A DNA stretch of 64,000 nt from contig NZ_FOGL01000002.1 of NCBI RefSeq assembly GCF_900111195.1, positions 225,902 to 289,901 on the forward strand. Reading direction: 5' to 3'. This DNA is from Gracilibacillus ureilyticus (GTDB lineage: Bacteria; Bacillota; Bacilli; Bacillales; Amphibacillaceae). Positions within the stretch are counted from its first letter, which is position 1. The number at the start of each line of letters is the position of its first letter. Shown piece by piece: positions 29,141-37,508 of this stretch. The notes beneath the pieces were generated by a model, which ran no database searches, had not been told where the DNA came from, and worked only from the letters and a program-made list of their open reading frames with translations. Made by a program: the position numbers and the translations under genes.

Positions 29141-30709
29141 ATGATGAAAACATATAAAAATCCGATTATACCAGGTTTTTATCCTGACCCGTCAATTTGC
29201 CGTGTAGGAGAGGATTATTATTTAGTCACATCAAGTTTTGAATATTTCCCTGGTGTACCAATTTTCCACAGTAAAGATTTAGTGAATTGGAAACAAATAG
29301 GGCATGTATTAGACAGACCTGAACAATTGAATTTAGATCAGACCCCTAATTCCCGCGGGATTTATGCACCAACGATCCGATACAATGATGGGATCTTCTA
29401 TATGATAACAACATTCGTTGTGAGTCAAACAGGAGCAAGGCGTAACTTTTATGTCACAGCGACTGATCCGGCCGGCCCATGGTCTGATCCAAACTGGCTG
29501 GAAGATGCACCAGGTATTGATCCATCATTACTATTTGATGATGATGGAAAGGTGTATTATACAGGAAATCGTAAGCCGCCTGAAGGTCCTAAGTATAAGA
29601 AACATAATGAAATTTGGCTTCAAGAGCTTGATCTTGAGAAGAAGCAATTAGTTGGACCAAAATACAGCTTATGGGATGGTGCGCTTAAAAATGCTCATGC
29701 CCAGGAAGCACCTCACTTATATAAGATTAATGGCTGGTATTATCTTATAATCGCAGAAGGAGGAACAGGTCATACACATGCTGTAACTATTGCGAGAAGC
29801 CAAAATGTAACAGGTCCATATGAAATGACCGAAACAAACCCTATATTGACCCATCGTCATTTAGGAAACAACCATCCAATTGTCAATGTAGGACATGCGG
29901 ATATTGTGGAGACTCATAATGGTGACTGGTGGATGGTTTGCCTTGCTTCTCGTCCATATGGCGGGTACTACCGCAACTTAGGTCGTGAAACTTTCCTCGT
30001 TCCATTTATTTGGGAAGACGGGTGGCCAATTGTGAATCCCGGCAAAGGAATAATTGAAGAAGAAATGATCTTCCCACAGTTAGAGGAACATAAGTGGCCA
30101 TCCTTACCAGCCCATGACCCTTTTGAATCAGAGCAGTTGGAAAACAGATGGAACTTTTTAAGAACTCCTCGCGGAGATTTTTGGTCATTAACGGAAAGGC
30201 CGGGGTTTTTGCGCTTAAAGGCAAAAAAGGAAACAATTATGGAAGAAGAGAATCCGGCATTTGTCGGGAGAAGACAGCAAGACATAGATTTCATGGCCCA
30301 AACAGTAATGGAGTTTTCACCAAAAGAAGAAAATGAGACAGCGGGACTTGTGTTGCTTCAAAACCAGGATTATCAATTCCGTTTGGAAGTAGTACTGGAA
30401 AATCAAAAACCGCATATTCAATTAATCAGGAGAGAAGCAGGTGTCGATGAATTAGTTGCTAAAAGGGAGATTGCAACAGACAAAGTTTATTTGAAAGTGG
30501 AAGCAGAAGGTCAGGCATATCATTTTTATTATGCAGAAAAAGCATTTGATTGGGAGCTGCTGGCAGATAAAGTGGATGGGACAATATTAAGCACTGATAA
30601 AGCAGGTGGATTTATTGGTTCCTATATGGGCATGTATTGCTCAGCTAATGGTAAAGAAAGCAGAAATTATGCAGATTTTGACTGGTTTGAATATCAGGGA
30701 ATTAATTAA
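29141..30709 (+). CDS. GH43 beta-xylosidase/arabinofuranosidase with C-terminal sandwich domain
   Basis: The N-terminal propeller starts NPIIPGFYPDPSICRVG with catalytic base Asp near residue 16, then IDPSLLFDDDG (near 126) and AQEAPHLYK with the acid Glu near residue 189. From about residue 325 a concanavalin-like beta-sandwich follows (FLRLKAKKE and GFIGSYMGMYCS), as in GH43 beta-xylosidases. The 522-residue length fits. No signal peptide is visible. In a pectin locus the target may be xylose on xylogalacturonan or arabinose on rhamnogalacturonan-I side chains. The family does not fix which. Confidence 0.87.
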   Translation: MMKTYKNPIIPGFYPDPSICRVGEDYYLVTSSFEYFPGVPIFHSKDLVNWKQIGHVLDRPEQLNLDQTPNSRGIYAPTIRYNDGIFYMITTFVVSQTGARRNFYVTATDPAGPWSDPNWLEDAPGIDPSLLFDDDGKVYYTGNRKPPEGPKYKKHNEIWLQELDLEKKQLVGPKYSLWDGALKNAHAQEAPHLYKINGWYYLIIAEGGTGHTHAVTIARSQNVTGPYEMTETNPILTHRHLGNNHPIVNVGHADIVETHNGDWWMVCLASRPYGGYYRNLGRETFLVPFIWEDGWPIVNPGKGIIEEEMIFPQLEEHKWPSLPAHDPFESEQLENRWNFLRTPRGDFWSLTERPGFLRLKAKKETIMEEENPAFVGRRQQDIDFMAQTVMEFSPKEENETAGLVLLQNQDYQFRLEVVLENQKPHIQLIRREAGVDELVAKREIATDKVYLKVEAEGQAYHFYYAEKAFDWELLADKVDGTILSTDKAGGFIGSYMGMYCSANGKESRNYADFDWFEYQGIN

Positions 30710-30727
30710 TGGAGAGGGGATACGTTG

Positions 30728-31825
30728 ATGACAGTAAAACAAAGAAATGCATTAGATTGGGCGAAGCTTGCATGTGATACATTAATGAACCAGTATGAGC
30801 CGGTGAAGTTACCGCCGGCAGACCGATGGCATTATCATCAGGGAGTATTCCTGTGCGGAATGCATGATGTATGGGAACAAACGGATGAGCAAAAGTACTT
30901 CGAGTACTTTAAAGAGTATGTTGATAAACTGGTAGATGAGGAAGGGAACTTCTATTTTGCCAGAAGTGAACTGGATGCGATCCAGCCAGGATTGTTATTA
31001 TTGCCATTATACAACGAAACAAAAGATGAAAAATATAAAGTGGCTGCAGCTAAATTACGCAACCTTTTAAATACTTTAAACAAGACAAAAGAAGGTGGCT
31101 TCTGGCATAAAGATAAATATCCATATCAGATGTGGCTAGATGGACTATATATGGCTGGACCATTTACTATCCAGTATGGCCAAATGTTCGGTGAACCGGA
31201 ATTAACAGATTTGGTTATGGAACAGGAACGTTTAATGCGTAAAAATACAAAAAAAGAAAACGGATTATATTATCATGGTTATGATGAGAGCAAGCAAACT
31301 CCTTGGTCTACTGAGAAAGGTCATGCGCCGGAAGTCTGGGGTCGTGCATTAGGCTGGTACAGCATGGTGACAGCTAATTTTATTGAGATGTTACCAGAAG
31401 ACCATCCAAAACGTGATGAGCTGAAGCAGGTAGTTCACGAATTAATAGATGCATTAATTAAATTCCAGGATGAAAAAACTGGATTATGGTATCAAGTTGT
31501 TGATAAAGCTGGGGAAGCGGACAACTATTTAGAGAGTTCATGTTCTTGTTTGTTTACTTATGCTATTGCAAAAGCGGTAAATAAGGGTTATGTGGATAAG
31601 TCTTACTGGACTTATGCAGAAAAAGCATTTCAGGGATTAATAGAAAATAAAGTAGAAGTGGATGACAAAGGAAATTTCCATTTGCATGATATTTGTATCG
31701 GTACATCAATCGGTACGTATGATTATTATGTCCATCGTGAAACAAGTACGAATGACCTTCATGGTGTCGGCGCCTTTATTCTTGCAAGCGTTCAATTAGC
31801 TATTGGAAGTGAGAATAAAGAATGA
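30728..31825 (+). CDS. GH105 unsaturated rhamnogalacturonyl hydrolase
   Basis: This (alpha/alpha)6-barrel enzyme of about 365 residues is related to B. subtilis YteR and YesR. It hydrates the double bond of the unsaturated galacturonyl residue at the non-reducing end of rhamnogalacturonan disaccharides, releasing unsaturated uronate and rhamnose. The catalytic Asp138 lies in MWLDGLYMAGP. WHYHQGVFLCGMHD (near 29-42) and EVWGRALGWYSM (near 200) are family motifs. It is cytosolic. ATG 30728 follows GAGAGGGGA. Its last four bases overlap the acetylesterase start, so the two are translationally coupled. Confidence 0.92.
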   Translation: MTVKQRNALDWAKLACDTLMNQYEPVKLPPADRWHYHQGVFLCGMHDVWEQTDEQKYFEYFKEYVDKLVDEEGNFYFARSELDAIQPGLLLLPLYNETKDEKYKVAAAKLRNLLNTLNKTKEGGFWHKDKYPYQMWLDGLYMAGPFTIQYGQMFGEPELTDLVMEQERLMRKNTKKENGLYYHGYDESKQTPWSTEKGHAPEVWGRALGWYSMVTANFIEMLPEDHPKRDELKQVVHELIDALIKFQDEKTGLWYQVVDKAGEADNYLESSCSCLFTYAIAKAVNKGYVDKSYWTYAEKAFQGLIENKVEVDDKGNFHLHDICIGTSIGTYDYYVHRETSTNDLHGVGAFILASVQLAIGSENKE

Positions 31826-32514
31826 AAAAGGTACAGCTTTTCTTAGCGGGAGATTCGACGATGTCTCATTATGAGGCATCCGCTTTTCCTCGCATGGGCT
31901 GGGGCCAGGCATTGCAGAATTTTTTTACCGATGAATTAATCGTTAAAAATCACGCAGCTTCCGGCCGCAGTACAAAGTCCTTTATTAATGAAAACCGCTG
32001 GGCAGTGATGGAAAGGGAATTCTCTGAAGGTGATTATGTGTTAATACAATTCGGACATAATGACCAGAAGCCTGATGAGGCTAGGGCAACAAAGCCTTTC
32101 ACAACTTATCAGGAAAATCTGAGATTTTTTATACATCGTGCCCGGTCATTTGGGGTTACACCAATTCTTCTTACTTCCATTGCAAGGAGACATTTTGACA
32201 AAGATGGGAAGCTGTTGGAAACACATGGAGAGTACCCAAGGGCTATGAGGGAATTAGCGGTTCGGGAAGGGATTATTTTCATCGATATGCTGGAGAATAC
32301 AAAAGAAGCATTAATTAACTTAGGTCCTGAGCGTTCAAAGGATTGGTTTATGTGGGTGGACCCCAACCAATATGAAGGGTATCCTGATGGGGAAAAGGAT
32401 GATACCCATCTTAGAGCAGAAGGTGCCCATGCACATGCGAAGATTTTTATTGAGGAAATCGTACGGTTTAATCATCCATTATGTAAATATATCAAAAGTG
32501 AGGTGACAAAATGA
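31822..32514 (+). CDS. Rhamnogalacturonan acetylesterase (SGNH/GDSL)
   Basis: This 230-residue SGNH hydrolase resembles B. subtilis RhgT/YesT and removes acetyl groups from rhamnogalacturonan fragments. The block I motif AGDSTMS carries catalytic Ser12, GHNDQKP has the oxyanion Asn80, and KDDTHL supplies Asp193 and His196. There is no signal peptide, so deacetylation happens inside the cell and would unblock GH105 and other enzymes. Four-base overlaps exist at both ends, with the GH105 gene and with kdgA. Confidence 0.9.
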   Translation: MKKVQLFLAGDSTMSHYEASAFPRMGWGQALQNFFTDELIVKNHAASGRSTKSFINENRWAVMEREFSEGDYVLIQFGHNDQKPDEARATKPFTTYQENLRFFIHRARSFGVTPILLTSIARRHFDKDGKLLETHGEYPRAMRELAVREGIIFIDMLENTKEALINLGPERSKDWFMWVDPNQYEGYPDGEKDDTHLRAEGAHAHAKIFIEEIVRFNHPLCKYIKSEVTK

Positions 32515-33155
32515 ATAAATTACGAGTATTAACAAACCTGCAGAACCAAAAGGTAGTCGCAGTTATCCGCACAGATACAGTAGATCAGGCTGTGCAAGTT
32601 GCAGATGCTTGTATTGCTGGAGGAATGAAGGCTATCGAATTAACCTATTCTATTCCACATGTGGAAGAAGCGGTTGAAAAATTAAAGAATAAATATGCCG
32701 CTGATCAGGAAGTAACAGTAGGAGTGGGTACCGTTTTAGATCCATATACGGCAAGACAGGCGATATTCGCAGGGGCATCATTTATTGTCGGTCCTTCTTT
32801 TGATACAGAAACTGCTAAACTATGTAACTTATATCAAGTTCCCTATATGCCTGGGTGTTTAACGGTTACCGAAATAAAAGAGGCAATGGAGGCAGGGGCA
32901 GATGTTGTGAAAGTTTTCCCTGGCAGCAATGTTAACCCAGGTTTCCTAAAGGCGGTTCATGCACCGATTCCACAAGCCAACATGATGCCAACAGGTGGTG
33001 TGAGTTTAGAAAATATGGTGGAATGGCTCCAGAGTGGTGCTGTTGCTGTTGGGATTGGCGGAAATCTTGTGGCCCCAGCTAAAACAGGGAACTATGAAAA
33101 AATTACTGAACTTGCAAAGCAATATGTAGAGAAAGCGAAAGAGGCGAGTGTATGA
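32511..33155 (+). CDS. kdgA: KDPG/KHG aldolase
   Basis: This class I aldolase of 214 residues splits 2-keto-3-deoxy-6-phosphogluconate into pyruvate and glyceraldehyde 3-phosphate, the last step of uronate breakdown. The Schiff-base Lys134 is in DVVKVFPGS; VIRT near residue 20, IELTYS near residue 44 and MPTGGVSLEN complete the active site. It overlaps its neighbours by four bases at each end (rhgT-like gene upstream, kdgK downstream), so production is coupled. Confidence 0.95.
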   Translation: MNKLRVLTNLQNQKVVAVIRTDTVDQAVQVADACIAGGMKAIELTYSIPHVEEAVEKLKNKYAADQEVTVGVGTVLDPYTARQAIFAGASFIVGPSFDTETAKLCNLYQVPYMPGCLTVTEIKEAMEAGADVVKVFPGSNVNPGFLKAVHAPIPQANMMPTGGVSLENMVEWLQSGAVAVGIGGNLVAPAKTGNYEKITELAKQYVEKAKEASV

Positions 33156-34162
33156 GAGTAGTAACATTCGGTGAAATGCTGATGCGGCTGACGACAGACC
33201 CGACAGTAAGGCTGCAGCAGTCTAATCTATTTACTTATTATTATGGTGGAGCCGAAGCAAATGTAGCCGTTTCACTAGCTGACTTCGGAGTTGATACACT
33301 CTATATCAGTAAAGTTCCTGATAACTCAATTGGTGAAGCATGTGAAAAATATTTACAGTCCAATCAAATAGACACAAGACATCTTCTGAAAGGTGGAGAT
33401 AGATTAGGGTTGTATTTTGTAGAATCAGGTATTGGTAATCGTTCAAGTCAGGTAACCTATGACCGCAAGTTTTCTAGTTTTTCTCAATTAAAGCAGGAAG
33501 AAGTAAATTGGGATCGAATATTAGAAGGAGCAGACCTTTTTCATACGACCGGCATTACACTTGCTCTATCAGAAGAATTACGCGAAATTACATTGGAAGC
33601 AATGAAGCAAGCGAAGAATCGAGGTATTAAAGTCAGTTTTGACTTTAACTTTCGGGCAAAGTTATGGAGTCAGCAGGAAGCAAGTAAAGCTATTGAAAAA
33701 GTTCTGCCATTTATTGATATTGCCTTTTGTAACCACATGGATGCTGTTCATCTTTTGAATATAGAAGTATTGGAAAATGAAACAGATCATGAAGAAAAGT
33801 TAACGTATTATTATAAGCAAATACAAGCAAAATACCCCAACATCCAAGTTTTTGCATCGACAAAAAGAGAAGTAGTGTCTTCTTCCAGTCATCGATTAGA
33901 GGGTTATTTATTTGCTGATCAACATATTTCTAAAACACATACATATACGATTGAACCAGTAGTTGATCGTATTGGCGGGGGGGATGCCTATGCAGCAGGA
34001 GTACTGTTTGGAATACTTAGCAAGTGGGATCCAGACAAAACTGTTCACTTCGCAACAGGCGCCAGTGTTCTGAAACATACATTAGCAGGAGATGGCAATG
34101 CCTTCTCAATAGCTGAAGTGGAGCAATTTACACAGAATGTAAGCCAAGAGATTAGCAGATAA
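33152..34162 (+). CDS. kdgK: 2-keto-3-deoxygluconate kinase
   Basis: This PfkB-family sugar kinase of 336 residues phosphorylates 2-keto-3-deoxygluconate to KDPG for the preceding aldolase. The start VVTFGEMLMRLT, the substrate-binding YYYGGAEANVAVSLADFG, DFNFRAKLW and the anion-hole motif DRIGGGDAYAAG near residue 275 are typical of bacterial KdgK. It overlaps kdgA by four bases. Confidence 0.93.
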   Translation: MRVVTFGEMLMRLTTDPTVRLQQSNLFTYYYGGAEANVAVSLADFGVDTLYISKVPDNSIGEACEKYLQSNQIDTRHLLKGGDRLGLYFVESGIGNRSSQVTYDRKFSSFSQLKQEEVNWDRILEGADLFHTTGITLALSEELREITLEAMKQAKNRGIKVSFDFNFRAKLWSQQEASKAIEKVLPFIDIAFCNHMDAVHLLNIEVLENETDHEEKLTYYYKQIQAKYPNIQVFASTKREVVSSSSHRLEGYLFADQHISKTHTYTIEPVVDRIGGGDAYAAGVLFGILSKWDPDKTVHFATGASVLKHTLAGDGNAFSIAEVEQFTQNVSQEISR

Positions 34163-34186
34163 AATAAACAATAGGAGGAATTAATC

Positions 34187-35017
34187 ATGGAAGTACGTTA
34201 TGCAAATCACCCAGAGGAAATTAGAAGATATAATACAGATGAATTGCGTGAAAAATTTTTAGTGGAAAAGTTGTTCGAAGCAGGGAAAGTTCATTTAACT
34301 TACACACATGTTGATCGTATGATCTTTGGTGGTGTGACACCTGCATCAGAAGATCTAACTATTAAACTGGATAAACAGTTAGGTGTGAGTTATTTTTTAG
34401 AACGCCGTGAGCTTGGGATTATAAATATTGGAAATGACGGGTATGTAATTCTGGATGGCGAACGTTACGAAATGAAACGTCACGACGGATTATATGTCAG
34501 CAGAGGAACGAAGGAAGTGTATTTCGGTTCCAATGACCCGGCGCAACCGGCAAAGTTCTACATTAACTCTGCGCCAGCACATCACACATATCCTACAGTG
34601 AAAATTGATATTAAAGATATTAAACCATTGGAATTGGGCGAACCTGGTACGTTAAATGAGAGAAAGATTCATCAGTACATCCATCCAAATGTTTGTGAGA
34701 GCTGTCAATTACAAATGGGGCTAACGATGTTGCAGCCAGGTAGTGTATGGAATACAATGCCTGCACATACACACGATCGCCGCAGTGAGGTATATTTGTA
34801 TTTTGATATGGAAGAAAACACTCGTGCTTTCCACTTTATGGGTGAACCAAGTGAGACTAGACACCTTGTACTAAAAAATGAACAGGCTGTTATTTCACCG
34901 AGCTGGTCTATTCACTCCGGGACAGCAACAAGTAATTATACATTCATCTGGGGAATGTGTGGCGAGAATATTACCTATGATGATATGGATCATGTAAGTA
35001 TGGATGAGTTACGCTAA
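34187..35017 (+). CDS. kduI: 5-keto-4-deoxyuronate isomerase
   Basis: This zinc-dependent cupin isomerase of 276 residues converts 5-keto-4-deoxyuronate to 2,5-diketo-3-deoxygluconate. The sequence follows the family closely: RMIFGGVTPASEDL, LGVSYFLERRELG, and metal-binding MPAHTHDRRSEVY near residues 192-204. It lies between kdgK and kduD, with AGGAGGAATT as ribosome binding site. It handles the product of KdgF or of spontaneous ring opening. Confidence 0.95.
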   Translation: MEVRYANHPEEIRRYNTDELREKFLVEKLFEAGKVHLTYTHVDRMIFGGVTPASEDLTIKLDKQLGVSYFLERRELGIINIGNDGYVILDGERYEMKRHDGLYVSRGTKEVYFGSNDPAQPAKFYINSAPAHHTYPTVKIDIKDIKPLELGEPGTLNERKIHQYIHPNVCESCQLQMGLTMLQPGSVWNTMPAHTHDRRSEVYLYFDMEENTRAFHFMGEPSETRHLVLKNEQAVISPSWSIHSGTATSNYTFIWGMCGENITYDDMDHVSMDELR

Positions 35018-35030
35018 GGAGGTTTGTTAG

Positions 35031-35807
35031 ATGAGTTTGCAGGAATTCAATTTAGATTATTTTTCATTAAAAGGCAAGACGGCCATTATTACTGGAGGTA
35101 ACACTGGTCTTGGCCAGGCATACACTATTGCTTTAGCGAAAGCGGGGGCAAATGTATTCGTTGTAACACATGGTACTAACTGGGAAGAAACGAAGGAATT
35201 GCTTTCGGGGGCTGAAGGAAGTTCAGAATTTTACCAGGCGGATTTATCTGATCGGGAACAGATAAAAAAAGTTGTACCTGCATGTGTTGGTAAATTCGGT
35301 ACAGTAGATATTTTAGTGAATAATGCTGGTACAATCCGCCGTAATCCTTTGTTGGAATACAAGGACGAGGACTGGGATGATGTGATGGCACTTAATCTGG
35401 ACGCTGTATATTTCCTGAGCCAGGCTGCAGCGAAAGTTATGGCGGAAAAACGTTCAGGTAAGATAATTAATATCGCTTCCATGCTATCATTCCAGGGTGG
35501 GAAGTTTATCCCTCCATACACATCGAGTAAGCATGCGGTAGCAGGGTTGACGAAATCTTTTGCTAATGAGCTGGCAGAGCATAACATTCAGGTAAATGCG
35601 ATTGCCCCAGGTTATTTTGCTACAAAGAACACGGCTCCTATTCGTTCAGACGAAAAGAGAAATGCTGAGATCTTGTCACGGATTCCAGCGGGCTATTGGG
35701 CAGATCCAAGTGATTTAATGGGAACGGTAGTATACCTGGCAAGTAAGGCTTCCGATTATATGAATGGACATGTGTTAGCTGTTGATGGTGGATGGCTGGC
35801 TAGATAA
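35031..35807 (+). CDS. kduD: 2-dehydro-3-deoxy-D-gluconate 5-dehydrogenase
   Basis: This short-chain dehydrogenase of 258 residues reduces 2,5-diketo-3-deoxygluconate to 2-keto-3-deoxygluconate using NAD(P)H. The N-terminal FSLKGKTAIITGGNTGLGQ nucleotide-binding motif, LVNNAGTIRR, catalytic Ser near 150 and YTSSKHAV (Tyr near 163, Lys near 167) are present. KduI precedes it by 14 bases. It is the last gene of the long pectin operon, closed by a terminator. Confidence 0.94.
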   Translation: MSLQEFNLDYFSLKGKTAIITGGNTGLGQAYTIALAKAGANVFVVTHGTNWEETKELLSGAEGSSEFYQADLSDREQIKKVVPACVGKFGTVDILVNNAGTIRRNPLLEYKDEDWDDVMALNLDAVYFLSQAAAKVMAEKRSGKIINIASMLSFQGGKFIPPYTSSKHAVAGLTKSFANELAEHNIQVNAIAPGYFATKNTAPIRSDEKRNAEILSRIPAGYWADPSDLMGTVVYLASKASDYMNGHVLAVDGGWLAR

Positions 35808-35811
35808 TAGA

Positions 35812-35847
35812 GAGTGACTAGCTTAAAAGGCTAGTCATTCTTTTTCT
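35812..35847 (+). terminator. Rho-independent terminator of the pectin operon
   Basis: GAGTGACTAGC (35812-35822) and GCTAGTCATTC (35830-35840) form an 11-base-pair stem with one G-U pair, followed by TTTTTCTCTTT. It is the first clear terminator after the importer genes, so 23.0-35.8 kb may be one transcript. Confidence 0.85.
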
Positions 35848-35907
35848 CTTTCCCTTTTAAAGTGGGTGACATAATGAGTACGCAATATAAAAAGGAGTGT
35901 AAGTATA

Positions 35908-36750
35908 ATGAAACTGAATTTAGGTATACGGGGACACGATATTGATTATCATGAGCCGGAGTTAATTGCAAAGGAAGTAGCTTCCAAAGGATTGGGATCT
36001 GTACAATTGGCATTAGCAAAGTCTTTCCCGGATTTACCGACACAAACTGGTTCACTTAGTCCCGGTTTTGCTAAACAAATGTTTCAATCGTTCCGGGATC
36101 ATCGGGTTAATGTGGCGATATTAGGTTGTTATATCAATATGATTCATCCTGATCCAGAGAAACGTGAACAGTTACTTTCCCGCTTTAAAGAACATATCCG
36201 CTTTGCCAGAGATTTTGGTTGCAGTATTGTTGCATCAGAAACAGGAAATGTCAACGAAAAGATGGGGTATACGGAAGATAACTTTACTGAGGAAGCATTC
36301 CGGAAGGTCGTTAAAAGTGTGAAGGCCCTGACAAATGAAGCAGAGAGATGGGGCGTCATTGTAGGCATTGAAGGAGGAATTAATCACCCCATACACACAC
36401 CTGAGCTGATGGGAAGACTTTTAGATGAAGTTGACTCCAATCACTTGCAAGTTGTATTCGATCCGGCCAATTTTATGTCGATGGAAAACTATCATGATCA
36501 GGAAAAAGTATTTGGACAGTCATTTGAACTTTTCGGTGACCGAATGGCAGCTATCCATGCCAAAGATTTCATTATCGAAGACCAGTGGATAAAAATGGTA
36601 CCTGTCGGCAAAGGAATGTTGCGCTATGACCTTTTATTCCAATGGTTAAAAGAAAATAAGCCATATATTGAAGTATTACTCGAGAATACAAAAGAACCGT
36701 ATATTGATGACAGTATCAAATACTTACATGAACAATATGATAATGCATAG
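35908..36750 (+). CDS. Sugar phosphate isomerase/epimerase-like TIM-barrel protein
   Basis: This 280-residue protein belongs to the xylose-isomerase-like (AP endonuclease 2) barrel superfamily. EGGINHPIHTPE near 156-167, VVFDPANFMSM near 185-195, HAKDF near 217 and a late LLENTKEPYI carry the Glu/Asp/His residues typical of the metal site. The exact reaction cannot be read from sequence; a keto-sugar or uronate epimerisation would fit the neighbours. It has its own ribosome binding site AAAAAGGAGTG and lies between two terminators, so it is a single-gene unit unless read-through occurs. Confidence 0.75.
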   Translation: MKLNLGIRGHDIDYHEPELIAKEVASKGLGSVQLALAKSFPDLPTQTGSLSPGFAKQMFQSFRDHRVNVAILGCYINMIHPDPEKREQLLSRFKEHIRFARDFGCSIVASETGNVNEKMGYTEDNFTEEAFRKVVKSVKALTNEAERWGVIVGIEGGINHPIHTPELMGRLLDEVDSNHLQVVFDPANFMSMENYHDQEKVFGQSFELFGDRMAAIHAKDFIIEDQWIKMVPVGKGMLRYDLLFQWLKENKPYIEVLLENTKEPYIDDSIKYLHEQYDNA

Positions 36751-36786
36751 CAGGAGCAATTCTTAAAAGGATTGCTCCTGTTTATA
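36751..36786 (+). terminator. Rho-independent terminator
   Basis: CAGGAGCAAT (36751-36760) and ATTGCTCCTG (36771-36780) are perfect arms followed by TTTATAAA. It starts right after the stop codon of the isomerase-like gene. Confidence 0.8.
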
Positions 36787-36953
36787 AATAAATCATTCGT
36801 CTATATTCCTATTTGACCATGTACTAAAACATAGCATACTTCTAAGTTAATACAAGTGTGTTAGAATACACATAATATACAAATTAACGACGCAGCCTGG
36901 ACAGTGATGTTGGTATGCATTCTTCATTATCTCGTGACAGGAGGATTTTACTT

Positions 36954-36974
36954 ATGAGTATGATGGATACATAA
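36954..36974 (+). CDS. Six-codon open reading frame with strong ribosome binding site
   Basis: ATG AGT ATG ATG GAT ACA TAA encodes MSMMDT and is preceded by AGGAGG at 36939-36944 with 9-base spacing, better than the site of larC2 itself. It lies 36 bases before larC2. It could be a leader peptide that controls larC2, or the remnant start of a lost gene. A possible promoter TTGACC-16-CATACT lies at 36813-36840. Whether it is translated is unknown. Confidence 0.3.
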   Translation: MSMMDT

Positions 36975-37009
36975 AAATTATAGAATCAATAATTAAGAGG
37001 TGAGTTAGG

Positions 37010-37474
37010 ATGAGGAAACACCCGCCAGATGAACAGCATATTGATAAAGAAATGGTAAAAGTTGAAGTAAACTTAGATGATACACCAGGTGAATGGTTAG
37101 GATATGTAATAGATAAATTGCTTGATGCAGGGGCCAATGATGTGTATTTCACTCCGATTTTTATGAAAAAAAACCGGCCTGCTGTGAAGTTGGAATTACT
37201 GTGCAGTCTGAGCCGTTTAGAGGAAATGAAACAGATTTTGTTATCAGAGACAACAACGCTGGGCATTAGATACTATCCTTTAACTGTTTTTCGGATGGAA
37301 AGGCAGATCCGGACGATTGATATAAAATGGGGGAAAGTTACTATAAAAGAAGGCCTTCAAAATGGTGAAGTGGTGAAAGCCTCCCCGGAATACGAAGACT
37401 GCCGTCGAATTGCGGAGGAATTTCATGTCCCGTTAAAAGATGTCTATGCTGAAGTGTGGAAACAACTGGAATAA
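37010..37474 (+). CDS. larC2: LarC C-terminal half (nickel-pincer cofactor biosynthesis)
   Basis: This 154-residue protein matches the C-terminal domain of LarC only. VEVNLDDTPGEWLGYVIDKL (about 16-35), GANDVYFTPIFMKKNRPAVK (about 41-60), ETTTLGIRY and KASPEYEDCRRIAEE are the family landmarks. The N-terminal domain is encoded separately at 14845-15717, same strand. In Lactiplantibacillus plantarum the two halves are adjacent and joined by ribosomal frameshifting; here about 21 kb and some 20 genes lie between. It has its own start (ATG 37010, AGAGGTGAG) and terminator, so the two parts would have to work as separate subunits. Confidence 0.88.
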   Translation: MRKHPPDEQHIDKEMVKVEVNLDDTPGEWLGYVIDKLLDAGANDVYFTPIFMKKNRPAVKLELLCSLSRLEEMKQILLSETTTLGIRYYPLTVFRMERQIRTIDIKWGKVTIKEGLQNGEVVKASPEYEDCRRIAEEFHVPLKDVYAEVWKQLE

Positions 37475-37475
37475 A

Positions 37476-37505
37476 AGCACCTCCCGTTAAGGAGGTGTCT
37501 TTTTC
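37476..37505 (+). terminator. Rho-independent terminator after larC2
   Basis: AGCACCTCC pairs with GGAGGTGTCT (one G-U pair), followed by TTTTTCG. It lies between convergent larC2 and the LacI gene and may serve both. Confidence 0.82.
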
Positions 37506-37508
37506 GTA

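Noticed and set aside
35874..35945. 23-codon ORF (start ATG 35874) overlapping the start of the isomerase-like gene
   Set aside because: Its ribosome binding site is poor and the frame runs through the strong AAAAAGGAGTG of the real gene.
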